A stretch of DNA of 64,000 nt from Chryseobacterium arachidis (GTDB lineage: Bacteria > Bacteroidota > Bacteroidia > Flavobacteriales > Weeksellaceae), in the NCBI RefSeq assembly GCF_900129245.1, contig NZ_FQUT01000002.1:248001-312000 (forward strand). Reading direction: 5' to 3'. The notes under the pieces are model-generated. The model searched no databases. It was not told the DNA's origin and was given only the letters and a program-made list of their open reading frames with translations. Numbering within the stretch: position 1 is the stretch's first letter; each line of letters begins with the position of its first letter. Below, one piece after another: positions 53,549-62,977 of the stretch. The position numbers and the translations under genes were made by a program.

Positions 53549-54628
53549 ATGAAAAATATTATTATCACCGGAGGAGCCGGCTTTATTGGATCACACGTTG
53601 TAAGAGAGTTTGTAAAAAACAATCCTGAAACAACGATCATCAATCTTGACGCGCTTACTTACGCCGGAAACCTTGAAAACTTAAAGGACATTGAAAATGA
53701 GCCTAATTATGTTTTCGAAAAAGCCGATATCACAAAACCTGAAGAACTAAGAAAAGTATTCGAAAAATATAATCCGGACGCCGTTGTACATTTAGCTGCA
53801 GAAAGCCATGTGGACAGAAGCATTACCGATCCGATGGCATTCATCAATACAAACGTAAACGGCACTGCCAACCTTTTGAATCTTTGCAAAGAATTCTGGA
53901 CGTTAAATCCGGATCATACTCACGGAAGATTTCCGGACGAAAAAAGAACCAACCTTTTTTATCATGTTTCCACAGACGAAGTGTATGGAAGCTTAGGAGA
54001 AACCGGTTTTTTCTTAGAAACTACGGCTTATGATCCGCAATCTCCATATTCAGCTTCAAAAGCGGCTTCTGATCATTTGGTAAGAGCTTACGGAAATACC
54101 TATGGAATGCCTTTCATTATTTCAAACTGCTCTAACAACTACGGACCGAATCACTTCCCCGAAAAACTGATTCCTCTTTGTATTTCAAATATCATCAATG
54201 AAAGACCTTTGCCGATATACGGTGACGGAAAGTATACGAGAGACTGGTTATTTGTCATCGACCACGCCAAAGGAATCCACCAGATTTTCAATGAAGCTAA
54301 AACCGGAGAAACTTACAATATCGGAGGTTTCAACGAATGGCAGAATATTGATTTGGTAAAAGAACTAATCAAGCAAATGGATGCAAAACTAGGAAGAGAA
54401 GAAGGTTACTCTGAGAAATTAATCACTTTTGTAAAAGACAGACCCGGTCATGATAAACGTTACGCTATCGATGCTACAAAGCTGAACTCTGATCTTGGAT
54501 GGAAACCCTCTGTAACTTTCGAGGAAGGTTTAGGAAAAACCATCGACTGGTATCTGGAAAACAAAGAATGGCTGGAAAATGTAACCAGTGGAGATTATCA
54601 GAAATATTACGAAAAACAATACAATTAA
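53549..54628 (+). CDS. rfbB: dTDP-glucose 4,6-dehydratase
   Basis: 359-aa extended SDR that turns dTDP-glucose into dTDP-4-keto-6-deoxyglucose. It has GGAGFIGSHV at the N-terminus, HLAAESHVDRSI, the active-site HVSTDEVYGSLG with the Asp-Glu pair, and the catalytic Tyr/Lys in YSASKAASDH. NCSNNYGPNHFPEKLIPL is diagnostic for RmlB/RfbB. Followed by rfbA after 16 bases. No rfbC or rfbD occurs within the window, so the ketosugar may feed an amino sugar instead of rhamnose. Confidence 0.97.
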   Translation: MKNIIITGGAGFIGSHVVREFVKNNPETTIINLDALTYAGNLENLKDIENEPNYVFEKADITKPEELRKVFEKYNPDAVVHLAAESHVDRSITDPMAFINTNVNGTANLLNLCKEFWTLNPDHTHGRFPDEKRTNLFYHVSTDEVYGSLGETGFFLETTAYDPQSPYSASKAASDHLVRAYGNTYGMPFIISNCSNNYGPNHFPEKLIPLCISNIINERPLPIYGDGKYTRDWLFVIDHAKGIHQIFNEAKTGETYNIGGFNEWQNIDLVKELIKQMDAKLGREEGYSEKLITFVKDRPGHDKRYAIDATKLNSDLGWKPSVTFEEGLGKTIDWYLENKEWLENVTSGDYQKYYEKQYN

Positions 54629-54644
54629 TAACACACAAGAATAG

Positions 54645-55508
54645 ATGAAAGGTATAATTTTAGCCGGAGGTTCCGGAACAAGACTTTACCCTCTTACGAT
54701 CGCCGTGAGCAAGCAATTAATGCCTGTTTACGACAAGCCAATGATCTACTATCCGCTGTCTACCTTATTACTGGCAGGGATTAAAGATATTTTAATTATC
54801 ACGACTCCACATGATCAGGCTGGGTTCGTTAAGCTTTTAGGTGACGGATCACAAATCGGCTGTAATATCGAGTATGTAGTTCAGCCAAGTCCGGATGGTC
54901 TTGCACAGGCATTCATTTTAGGAGATCAATTCATTGGGAATGATGCGGCAGCATTGGTTTTGGGGGATAATATTTTCTACGGTTCAGAAATGGGAACTTT
55001 ATTGAAAAACAAAACAAATCCTGATGGAGGAGTAGTTTTCGCCTATCACGTTTCAGACCCTGAAAGATATGGTGTTGTAGAATTTGATGATGATTTAAAA
55101 GCCGTTTCTATTGAAGAAAAACCCTTACAGCCAAAATCAAATTATGCCGTTCCGGGACTCTATTTCTATGACAATGATGTGGTAGATATTGCGAAAAATA
55201 TTAAACCGTCCCACAGAGGCGAGCTTGAAATCACTGACGTGAATAATGTATACCTTCAAAATGGGAAACTTGAAGTGGGTGTTTTGGACAGAGGAACTGC
55301 ATGGCTGGATACCGGAACATTCGACTCCCTTAACGACGCTTCAGAATTTGTACGAGTAATTGAAAAAAGACAGGGTTTCAAAATCGGATGTATTGAAGAA
55401 ATAGCCTTCAGAAACAAATTCATTAACGAAGAGAAATTACTGGAAACCGCTACCAAATATGGAAAAAGCGGGTATGGTGAGTACCTTAAGCAACTAATCA
55501 ACAAATAA
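54645..55508 (+). CDS. rfbA: Glucose-1-phosphate thymidylyltransferase
   Basis: 287-aa nucleotidyltransferase making dTDP-glucose from dTTP and glucose 1-phosphate. The signature [20 protein letters not shown] at the N-terminus, [17 protein letters not shown] and LGDNIFYG are those of RmlA/RfbA. It supplies the substrate of RfbB next door. A hairpin terminator follows after 22 bases. Confidence 0.97.
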   Translation: MKGIILAGGSGTRLYPLTIAVSKQLMPVYDKPMIYYPLSTLLLAGIKDILIITTPHDQAGFVKLLGDGSQIGCNIEYVVQPSPDGLAQAFILGDQFIGNDAAALVLGDNIFYGSEMGTLLKNKTNPDGGVVFAYHVSDPERYGVVEFDDDLKAVSIEEKPLQPKSNYAVPGLYFYDNDVVDIAKNIKPSHRGELEITDVNNVYLQNGKLEVGVLDRGTAWLDTGTFDSLNDASEFVRVIEKRQGFKIGCIEEIAFRNKFINEEKLLETATKYGKSGYGEYLKQLINK

Positions 55509-55530
55509 TTCAAATATTTTGATATTATAG

Positions 55531-55562
55531 AAACTATTGGCTTTTATAGTCAATAGTTTTTG
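55531..55562 (+). terminator. Terminator after rfbA
   Basis: Perfect 9-bp stem AAACTATTG (55531-55539) / CAATAGTTT (55551-55559), 11-nt loop, followed by TTTG. It splits ugd-rfbB-rfbA from the exporter genes. Confidence 0.7.
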
Positions 55563-55649
55563 TTAATTACACTAAAGATTAATATATTAGTTTCTAATTT
55601 CAATGTATGAAGAATTATTCACACAACAGAATAACGAAATTAATTATCA

Positions 55650-55657
55650 TAAATTTG
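55650..55657 (+). promoter_or_regulatory. -7 box of the exporter operon
   Basis: TAAATTTG 13 bases before the TTG start at 55671, following the rfbA terminator. No clear -33 TTG is visible. Confidence 0.4.
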
Positions 55658-55670
55658 AAAAAAATCTACT

Positions 55671-56513
55671 TTGAAAACCGTAGTATACACATCTGACAAA
55701 AAAACACATTTTTTTCAAGAACTTAAATTCATTTACAGGGATATTAAATCGTCTAACTTTTTAGCCTATCAAATGACTAAAAGAGATATACAGTCTCAAC
55801 ATAGGCAATCTCTGTTAGGTTTTTTCTGGATACTGGCTCCCGTAATTGTCAATTCCTTAATCTGGCTATTTTTAAATGGTTCAGGAGTTGTGAGTGTAAA
55901 TTCGCCAGGAGGAATACCTTACCCTGTTTTTGTGATATTGGGTACAACAATATGGAATATTTTTGCCGAAGCATTACAAAGCCCTATAAACTCAGTAAAT
56001 GCAGGAAGAGCAATCATTTCCAAAATTAATTTTCCAAAAGAAGCATTATTAATGAAAGGATTGTACACTACTTTTTTTAATTTAACGATAAAAATGATTC
56101 CTGCTGTTGCTATTTTGATAATATATCAGATTGCACCATCATGGAGTTTACTTCTTTTTCCTTTTTATATTATTGCTTTAACAGTCTTTGCTTTTACCAT
56201 TGGGCTCATTATTACTCCATTAGGATTAATCTATACCGATATAAGTAAAGTATTAACCACAGGTATTCCTTTTTTAATGTACCTAACCCCGGTAGTATAT
56301 GCTGTTCCTAAAATGGGTATTTTTAAATTCTTGTTTAAATTAAATCCTTTAACATATATTATCAATGATACCCGAAATACATTGGTAGGTATGGAAGCAC
56401 AGTCTCTGTTATTTACAGTGATCTTAACAGCGATTAGCCTTATTGTTTTATTAATAGGCTTAGTGATTTTCAGGAAATCGATGCCGATAGTAATAGAAAA
56501 AATTGCAGGATAA
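55671..56513 (+). CDS. Polysaccharide ABC exporter, permease (Wzm/TagG type)
   Basis: 280-aa inner-membrane protein with about six transmembrane segments of the ABC-2 type. The N-terminal amphipathic part FLAYQMTKRDIQSQHRQSLLG and GFFWILAPVIVNSLIW are typical of Wzm/RfbD/KpsM-like O-antigen or capsule export. Translation appears to begin at a TTG, MKTVVYTSDK. It shares a 1-base TAATG overlap with the ATPase gene, so the two are coupled. The exported glycan is made by the genes that follow. Confidence 0.9.
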   Translation: MKTVVYTSDKKTHFFQELKFIYRDIKSSNFLAYQMTKRDIQSQHRQSLLGFFWILAPVIVNSLIWLFLNGSGVVSVNSPGGIPYPVFVILGTTIWNIFAEALQSPINSVNAGRAIISKINFPKEALLMKGLYTTFFNLTIKMIPAVAILIIYQIAPSWSLLLFPFYIIALTVFAFTIGLIITPLGLIYTDISKVLTTGIPFLMYLTPVVYAVPKMGIFKFLFKLNPLTYIINDTRNTLVGMEAQSLLFTVILTAISLIVLLIGLVIFRKSMPIVIEKIAG

Positions 56514-57706
56514 TGAAAGATAAAGAGGTATTAGTATCAGCACAGAACGTATCAAAAAAATTCAGTAAAAATCTGAAGAGTTCACTTAAATATGGAGCTT
56601 CGGATATCATCCGCAGTACCCTGGGCTTAAAAGTAAATAAAGATTTGCGTCCCCAGGAATTTTGGGCCGTTCAAGACGTAAGCTTTGAGCTGAGGAGAGG
56701 CGAATGTATCGGGCTGATTGGTCACAACGGTGCCGGAAAATCTACCCTCTTAAAAGTTTTGAACGGATTATATGCTCCCGACAAAGGGCAAATTGTAATG
56801 AAAGGTAAAATTGGCGCTCTTATCGAATTAGGTGCGGGCTTCAATCCTATACTTACAGGAAGAGAAAATATTTATAACAATGCTTCCATTTTAGGATTTA
56901 CCAGAAAGGAGGTTGAAGAAAAAATAGAATCAATCATTGATTTTTCAGAAATAAGAGATTTTATAGATACACCAGTGCAAAACTATTCTTCCGGAATGAA
57001 GGTTCGTTTAGGTTTTGCCGTTGCTGCCCATTTAGAACCTGATATTTTAATTATTGACGAAGTACTGGCAGTAGGTGACTTAGGATTTGTTTTGAAGTGT
57101 TTTAGTAAAATAGACGAATTACTTCCTTATACCGCTGTTATCTTTGTTTCGCACAGTATGCCTATGGTATCCAGAATATGCAATGAAATCATTTTGATGG
57201 ATCATGGTAAGGTTGAATACCAAGGAAAAGAAATAGGAAAAGGAGTACAACTGTATTATAATAAATTTTCCAACAACAGCCAAAATACGGTGTATAATAG
57301 CCAAACTTTCGAACTTATTTCCGCAAAATCGGATCTTGTAAATAACGAAATACGGCGGCATCAAGATTTTAATCTCACTTTTGAGTTCAAAATTAATAAG
57401 CCTATTGAAGAACTGCCTCTGTTATACTTGGAATTTAAGGATAAAGAGCAGAAACCAATTGCAGGAATTACTGTTAAAGAATATAAAGAAGACGTAAATA
57501 AAGGCAACAGATTGATTTATAAAACAACAATCAAAAATCCACTTTTCACTTTAGGAAAATATATTCTTGATGTAGGATTATATGAGGCAGCTACAGAATC
57601 ACCCCATCTTCGAATTAACAATATTATTGAATTTACAGTGGGGGGTGAAAAAGAACAGTGGATACCTTTCGAGCTTGATAGTGAAAATATCATAACTTTA
57701 CATTAA
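56513..57706 (+). CDS. Polysaccharide ABC exporter, ATPase with Wzt-type C-terminal domain
   Basis: 397-aa ATP-binding subunit. Walker A is GHNGAGKST, the signature motif lies in NYSSGMKVRLGFAVAAHL, and Walker B is ILIIDEVLAVGD. Residues from about 250 onward are an extra beta-rich domain (LTFEFKINKPIEELPLLYLE) like the Wzt carbohydrate-binding C-domain that recognises a finished glycan end. That extension suggests export of a polymer with a capped terminus rather than a Wzy-dependent pathway. Confidence 0.92.
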   Translation: MKDKEVLVSAQNVSKKFSKNLKSSLKYGASDIIRSTLGLKVNKDLRPQEFWAVQDVSFELRRGECIGLIGHNGAGKSTLLKVLNGLYAPDKGQIVMKGKIGALIELGAGFNPILTGRENIYNNASILGFTRKEVEEKIESIIDFSEIRDFIDTPVQNYSSGMKVRLGFAVAAHLEPDILIIDEVLAVGDLGFVLKCFSKIDELLPYTAVIFVSHSMPMVSRICNEIILMDHGKVEYQGKEIGKGVQLYYNKFSNNSQNTVYNSQTFELISAKSDLVNNEIRRHQDFNLTFEFKINKPIEELPLLYLEFKDKEQKPIAGITVKEYKEDVNKGNRLIYKTTIKNPLFTLGKYILDVGLYEAATESPHLRINNIIEFTVGGEKEQWIPFELDSENIITLH

Positions 57707-57715
57707 AATTTATTT

Positions 57716-58798
57716 ATGATTCCCGTGACACAACCTTTTCTTCCGCCTCAGGAAGAATATCAAAAATATATAGACGGTATCTGGAAAAGAAACTGGTTAA
57801 CCAATATGGGGCCCCTAGCAAGTCAATTAGAGATGGAGCTTAAAGATCATCTCAATGTACAGCACTTGCTTTTTGTCACCAACGGAACTGTTGCTATCCA
57901 AATGGCTATAAAAGCATTGGAAGTCTCTGGTGAGGTAATTACAACTCCATTTTCTTTTATTGCAACCACAAGTTCAATTGTCTGGGAAGGATGTACTCCT
58001 GTTTTTGTGGATATCGACTCTAAAAGTCTATGCATTGATCCCAAAAAAATAGAGGAAGCAATCACAGAAAAAACAAGTGCAATTCTCGCTACTCATGTTT
58101 ATGGAAACCCATGTGATGTAGAAGCCATTGATGCGATAGCTAAAAAACATAATCTAAAAGTGATCTACGATGCGGCACACGCTTTCGGAGTAGAAGTAAA
58201 TGGAAGATCTATCTTTGATTATGGTGATGTTTCAACCTGTTCTTTACACGCAACCAAACTCTACCATAGTGTTGAAGGTGGTTTACTAATCACTAAAGAT
58301 CCGGAACTGCTGAAAAAGCTGGCCTACATTAGAAATTTTGGGATTTCAGGATTTGATTCCTTTGCAGAATTGGGGCTTAATGGGAAAAACTCCGAGTTTC
58401 ATGCAGCAATGGGACTTGTAAATCTGAAATATATCTCTGAAATTTCTGAAAAAAGAACAGCATTAGCTAATCTTTATGATGAAAAGCTTAAAAATTTAAA
58501 AGCGGTACAACCATTTTGGCATTCTAAGGCAAATAATAATCATGCGTACTATCCGGTAATTTTAGAAAGTGAGGAATTACTCCTTAAACTTAAAACAGAG
58601 ATGGATAAGCAGGAAATTTTTACAAGAAGATATTTTTACCCAAGTCTTGCTTCCGCTTTACCCTATCTTCCTAAGGTGGAATTGCCGGTTACCGAAGATA
58701 TTGCGAAAAGAGTTCTTTGCCTTCCTTTTTACTACGATCTTACTTTTGAAGAAGTGGAACTTATAGCTCGCATAATGTTAAGAACACAAAATAATTAA
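57716..58798 (+). CDS. DegT/DnrJ/EryC1-family sugar aminotransferase
   Basis: 360-aa PLP enzyme that places an amino group on a nucleotide keto sugar. The Schiff-base Lys 181 is in HATKLYHSVEGG, and Asp 152 is in YDAAHAFG. FVTNGTVAIQMAIKAL and TTPFSFIATTSSIVWEG are family stretches. With rfbA/rfbB upstream and an acyltransferase 2 bases downstream, an acetamido-dideoxy sugar (for example a Fuc3NAc or Qui-type sugar) is a likely product. The needed isomerase is not seen in the window, so the exact sugar is open. Confidence 0.9.
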   Translation: MIPVTQPFLPPQEEYQKYIDGIWKRNWLTNMGPLASQLEMELKDHLNVQHLLFVTNGTVAIQMAIKALEVSGEVITTPFSFIATTSSIVWEGCTPVFVDIDSKSLCIDPKKIEEAITEKTSAILATHVYGNPCDVEAIDAIAKKHNLKVIYDAAHAFGVEVNGRSIFDYGDVSTCSLHATKLYHSVEGGLLITKDPELLKKLAYIRNFGISGFDSFAELGLNGKNSEFHAAMGLVNLKYISEISEKRTALANLYDEKLKNLKAVQPFWHSKANNNHAYYPVILESEELLLKLKTEMDKQEIFTRRYFYPSLASALPYLPKVELPVTEDIAKRVLCLPFYYDLTFEEVELIARIMLRTQNN

Positions 58799-58800
58799 TT

Positions 58801-59433
58801 ATGCTGATCGTAGGTGCTAAAGGTTTTGCCAAAGAAATTCTCGAAATATGTCATCAGAAAAATGAACTGAAAGATTTAGTTTTTTATGATGACGTAAACG
58901 AAAATGCAGATCTACTTTATGAAAAATTTCCTATTCTTAAAAATATGGAAAAGGCAGAACATTATTTTAGAACTGTCGATAAAAGATTTACTTTAGGAAT
59001 TGGAAATCCATATTTAAGAAAGAAATTAGCTGATAAATTTATCCATATTCGTGGAGAACTTTCTTCCACAATTAGCTCAAAAGCAGATATCGGATCTTAC
59101 GGAATAAAAATAGGGGAAGGTGCAAATATTTTAGATGGAGTAAAAATTTCCAATGATGTAACCATCGGAAAGGCATCTATTATTTATTATAATTCAATTG
59201 TAACTCATGATGTTACCATTGGCGATTTTGTAGAAATTTCTCCGGATGTCAAAATATTAGGAAGAGTAACAATTGGAAACTTTTGCCAGCTTGGCTCCGG
59301 CACAATTATACTGCCCGATATAACGATTGGGAATCATGTAATAATAGGTGCTGGAACGGTCGTTACTAAAGATTTGCCGGATCATTGTACCGCAGTAGGT
59401 GTCCCTTCAAAAATTATAAAACAGAGCCAATGA
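58801..59433 (+). CDS. NeuD/PglD-type sugar O/N-acyltransferase
   Basis: 210-aa left-handed beta-helix acyltransferase. The N-terminal Rossmann-like part is MLIVGAKGFAKEILEICHQ. From about residue 90 it has hexapeptide repeats (IGSYGIKIGEGANI, DVTIGKASII, VTIGDFVEISPDVKI, ITIGNHVIIGAGTVV). It begins 2 bases after the aminotransferase stop, so it probably acetylates the amino sugar made by that enzyme. The next gene overlaps its stop by 4 bases (ATGA). Confidence 0.88.
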   Translation: MLIVGAKGFAKEILEICHQKNELKDLVFYDDVNENADLLYEKFPILKNMEKAEHYFRTVDKRFTLGIGNPYLRKKLADKFIHIRGELSSTISSKADIGSYGIKIGEGANILDGVKISNDVTIGKASIIYYNSIVTHDVTIGDFVEISPDVKILGRVTIGNFCQLGSGTIILPDITIGNHVIIGAGTVVTKDLPDHCTAVGVPSKIIKQSQ

Positions 59434-60299
59434 TGAAACCTTTAGTAAGTGTGGTGATGATCACCTACGGTCATGAAAAGTATATTGAGGAAAGCATTAA
59501 CGGAGTGTTGTCTCAAGTATTAGACGCTGAGATTGAACTTCTCATTTCCGATGATTGTTCTCCCGACAATACTGAAATTATTGTAAAAAAAATAATAGAC
59601 ACTCATCCAAACGGCTCTTGGATAAAATATATTAGACATACCGAAAATAAAGGAGCTATTCCTAATTTTGCATGGACAATATCTCAATCAACCGGAAAAT
59701 ATGTTGCTTTATGTGAGGGTGATGACTACTGGACAGATCCTTTAAAGCTGAAAAAGCAGGTCGATTTTTTAGAGAGAAATGAAGACTATATTCTTTGTTT
59801 CCATAAAGTCAAAATACTGAAAACCGATGGAGTAATTGTTGAAGATTTTATTACAAAAATTCCAGAAAACTATGAACTTAGAAAAACCTTAGCCGAAAAT
59901 TCGAATTATATTCATACCCCGAGTGTATTATTCAGAAATATCAAATTAAATGAGCTTAATAGTTTAGAATTTCAAAATACTCCTATTGGTGATTACTTTT
60001 TATATCTGATTCTAACAAAGTATGGTAAAATTGGATATTTGGAAGATGAAATGTGTGTGTATAGATATGGTGTTGGAATTTTCAGCTCACTAGACGAATT
60101 TAAACAATTAAAAATCAATTCGTTACTTTATGCCAATCTATACTCTCTTGAAAAAGACCCAAATATAAAAGCAATATTTTATAAAAATCTATACAATATA
60201 ATTTCTCAAATTGAACATCAATATATCGTCAATGCCAAATTATTAGCAACTAGAAGACATAAGATGATTGAAAAGATCTACAAAAAACTAAAAAAATAA
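59430..60299 (+). CDS. Family 2 glycosyltransferase 1
   Basis: 289-aa GT-A enzyme starting MMKPLVSVVMITYGHEKYIE. The nucleotide-binding and metal motifs are LLISDDCSPDNTE and the ALCEGDDYWTDPLKL stretch, the latter common in glycosyltransferases with the EGDDYW signature. The start overlaps the acyltransferase stop as ATGA; a longer frame from 59385 has no support. It adds a sugar to the repeat unit; donor and acceptor are unknown. Confidence 0.9.
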   Translation: MMKPLVSVVMITYGHEKYIEESINGVLSQVLDAEIELLISDDCSPDNTEIIVKKIIDTHPNGSWIKYIRHTENKGAIPNFAWTISQSTGKYVALCEGDDYWTDPLKLKKQVDFLERNEDYILCFHKVKILKTDGVIVEDFITKIPENYELRKTLAENSNYIHTPSVLFRNIKLNELNSLEFQNTPIGDYFLYLILTKYGKIGYLEDEMCVYRYGVGIFSSLDEFKQLKINSLLYANLYSLEKDPNIKAIFYKNLYNIISQIEHQYIVNAKLLATRRHKMIEKIYKKLKK

Positions 60300-60370
60300 T
60301 ATTCTAAATATAAAACAAAATTATAGTAAGATTTGATTACAAAGTATTGTTTAAAACTTAATAAAAGATT

Positions 60371-61285
60371 TTGAATAAACAAAATAAGCTCGCCATAGTA
60401 ATCCCCTATTACAAAATAGATTTTTTTGAAAAAACAATACAGTCTATTGCTTCGCAAAGCAATAAAAATTTCGCGTTATATATAGGTAATGATGCAAGTT
60501 CTGAAAATCCGCTCCCAATCATAAAAAAACATTTTACACCGGAAAAATATCATTATTTTGAGTATACGAATAATTTAGGAGGCAAAAATTTAGCACTACA
60601 ATGGGAAAGAGTCTTAGAAAATGTAAAAGAAGATTGGTTTCAGATTCTTGGTGATGATGATACCATTTCGGAAAACTTCGTAGAAGAATTTTATAAAAAT
60701 CTTCACACTGCAGAAGATAAAAGTATATCTGTTATAAAATTTTCTCATCAATGGATCAATGATAGGGATGAAATACTTGAAGATTTTAATTATCCTTTTA
60801 AAGAAATAAGTGCAACGGACTTTTTTATAAAAAAATATAACAACGAAATCAGAAGCAGTTTATCCGAAAATATTTTCAAGAGATCGTTTTATTTACAGTA
60901 CAAGTTTGAAAAACTGCCTTTAGCATGGGGAAGTGATGATCTTGCCATACTTTCATTTTCAGACTTCAAAAAAATACTTTACGTCAATAGTACAAAAGTA
61001 AAAGTAAGAATTTCCGAAGCGAGTATTTCCGGATCAGAAAGTAATTTAGAGGAAAAATTAAAAGCCGATCACGAATTAAAAAGAATACTCATTATAAAAT
61101 ATGCCGACCGTTTTAATTATCAATTTATCGATTCAGTTATAGAAAGTTATCTTTACCATTGTTATATTAAAAATTATAATTTAGATGCTCGAATTATTTT
61201 TTATTATCTAAGAAAATTAAAGCCCATAAAGTTCCTAAAAGCCTTAAAACAAATATATTACATTAGAAAAAAACATGCATCCTAA
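60371..61285 (+). CDS. Family 2 glycosyltransferase 2
   Basis: 304-aa GT-A enzyme beginning MNKQNKLAIVIPYYKIDFFEKT from a TTG start. GNDASSENP is the nucleotide-binding strand, and ILGDDDTISENF holds the DxD-like metal motif. The C-terminal third is basic and helical. It follows a 71-base gap after glycosyltransferase 1 and overlaps the next gene by 11 bases. The donor sugar is unknown. Confidence 0.87.
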   Translation: MNKQNKLAIVIPYYKIDFFEKTIQSIASQSNKNFALYIGNDASSENPLPIIKKHFTPEKYHYFEYTNNLGGKNLALQWERVLENVKEDWFQILGDDDTISENFVEEFYKNLHTAEDKSISVIKFSHQWINDRDEILEDFNYPFKEISATDFFIKKYNNEIRSSLSENIFKRSFYLQYKFEKLPLAWGSDDLAILSFSDFKKILYVNSTKVKVRISEASISGSESNLEEKLKADHELKRILIIKYADRFNYQFIDSVIESYLYHCYIKNYNLDARIIFYYLRKLKPIKFLKALKQIYYIRKKHAS

Positions 61286-62090
61286 AATTTCAATCGTTGT
61301 TCCTGCATATAATCAGGCTGAATATCTTGATGAATGTTTGCAGTCTGTAATGTACCAAACTTATACAGATTGGGAATGTATCATTATTGATGATGGCTCC
61401 ACAGACCACACAAAAGAAGTGGCTCAAACCTGGACGCAGAAGGATTCAAGATTCAAATATCTTGCAAAAATAAATGGCGGGGTATCTTCAGCCAGAAATT
61501 TAGGAATAGAAAATGCATCAGCAACATGGATCTTGCCACTGGATGGTGATGATAAGATAGCATCAGAATATTTAGAGCTTGCTTCCGGAGAGTTTCATAA
61601 AAATCCGGATGTTATTTACTGCAAAGCAGCTTTCTTCGGCAATGTGAATGACGATTTCATTCTCGATGATTTTTCTTACGAACAGTTACTTTTAAACAAT
61701 CTTATTTTTTGTTCAGGATTCTTTAAAAAGGAAGCTTGGCAAAAAACAGAAGGCTATGATGAAAAACTTATCCATGGTTTTGAAGATTGGGATTTCTGGA
61801 TTGAACTTTTAAAAAATTCTGAAAAAAAAGTAACACGTTTAGATTATTTAGGATTTTATTATCGTAGAAAAGATTCTTCCAGAGATGTCAACATTAATAA
61901 AAATCTACAACAAAAAGAAGAGGCTTTTAATTATATCTTCAATAAACATCAAAAAGAATATTACAGAATTTATGGAAATTTTTTCGATCTGGTAAAACAA
62001 AACAAAAAACTTAAAGAAGATAACAGGAAACTTACAGCTGCTGTAAACGAATCTATTTTAAAAAAAATAATTAGAAAAATTAGAAAATAA
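61275..62090 (+). CDS. Family 2 glycosyltransferase 3
   Basis: 271-aa GT-A enzyme: PKISIVVPAYNQAEYLDECL, then CIIIDDGSTDHTKEVA, GGVSSARNLGIENA and LPLDGDDKIASEYL (DxD), followed by GFEDWDFWIELL. All family 2 landmarks are intact. The C-terminus is a basic amphipathic helix that may contact the membrane. Overlaps both neighbours, which suggests tight coupling in the operon. Confidence 0.92.
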   Translation: MHPKISIVVPAYNQAEYLDECLQSVMYQTYTDWECIIIDDGSTDHTKEVAQTWTQKDSRFKYLAKINGGVSSARNLGIENASATWILPLDGDDKIASEYLELASGEFHKNPDVIYCKAAFFGNVNDDFILDDFSYEQLLLNNLIFCSGFFKKEAWQKTEGYDEKLIHGFEDWDFWIELLKNSEKKVTRLDYLGFYYRRKDSSRDVNINKNLQQKEEAFNYIFNKHQKEYYRIYGNFFDLVKQNKKLKEDNRKLTAAVNESILKKIIRKIRK

Positions 62091-62971
62091 TGCTTTCCAT
62101 TATCATTTCATCCTATCAAAAACATTACTTTGATCAGCTTACTAAAAATATTAGCGAGACAATCGGAGATGGTTTTCAGTATGAGATTATCCAGATATGG
62201 AATCCGAATTTGATGAGTATTACAAAGGCCTATAATTCTGGCGCAGAGCAAGCAAAGTTCGAGAATCTTCTGTTTCTTCATGAAGATTTGATTTTTCATA
62301 CACAAAATTGGGGTAGTCTTTTAATAGATCACATCAACCAAGAAAGTACCGGCATAATAGGAGTTGCAGGATCTTCATACGTTCCCCACGCTCCTTCGAG
62401 CTGGACTGTGGCAGAGAAATATAATTTTGTGAATATCCTGCAGGGAAATAAAAAAAATACCGATTACACTACCATCACTTCAGCAAATAAACTTCGAACT
62501 AAAGTTTTTGCTATTGACGGCGTTTTTTTAGCAGTTGCTAAAGAGCATTACAAGAAAATTCTATTTGACGAAGATGTATCCGGATTTCATGGCTATGATC
62601 TGGATTTTAGCTTGAGAGCTTCAGAAAAATTTGATAATTATATTATTAACAATATTCTTGTACAACATTTTTCTTCCGGAAATCTTGACAAGACGTGGCT
62701 GGATGCCAATATTCGCATTAAAGAAAAATTAAAAGCAACTTTTCACAAGAATTTTGATTCTGAAGTTGAGAAAAACGTTTTCCTTAGCTTTTTATATAAA
62801 TATTTTAGCTATTACCCTGTTAATCTCAAAAACTTACTGTTCACTTTTAGGTTTTATCCATCAGGAAAGTTGAGTTTTGCTGATAAAAAACTTATTTTTA
62901 AAAAATATTTTAACTATCTGAGCTATGCATCAAGTATTAATAAAAAGATAAACCATTCACAAAAAGATTAA
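62090..62971 (+). CDS. Glycosyltransferase-like protein (GT2-type, PF13712-like)
   Basis: 293-aa protein with a glycosyltransferase-like N-terminal fold, MLSIIISSYQKHYFDQLTKN, and the motif LLFLHEDLIF (the His-Glu-Asp type seen in this subfamily in place of DxD). Later it has FHGYDLDFSLRAS, which also fits. Its start overlaps the previous stop by one base. It is probably active in the same pathway, but the subfamily is less well defined. Confidence 0.8.
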   Translation: MLSIIISSYQKHYFDQLTKNISETIGDGFQYEIIQIWNPNLMSITKAYNSGAEQAKFENLLFLHEDLIFHTQNWGSLLIDHINQESTGIIGVAGSSYVPHAPSSWTVAEKYNFVNILQGNKKNTDYTTITSANKLRTKVFAIDGVFLAVAKEHYKKILFDEDVSGFHGYDLDFSLRASEKFDNYIINNILVQHFSSGNLDKTWLDANIRIKEKLKATFHKNFDSEVEKNVFLSFLYKYFSYYPVNLKNLLFTFRFYPSGKLSFADKKLIFKKYFNYLSYASSINKKINHSQKD

Positions 62972-62977
62972 AAATTT

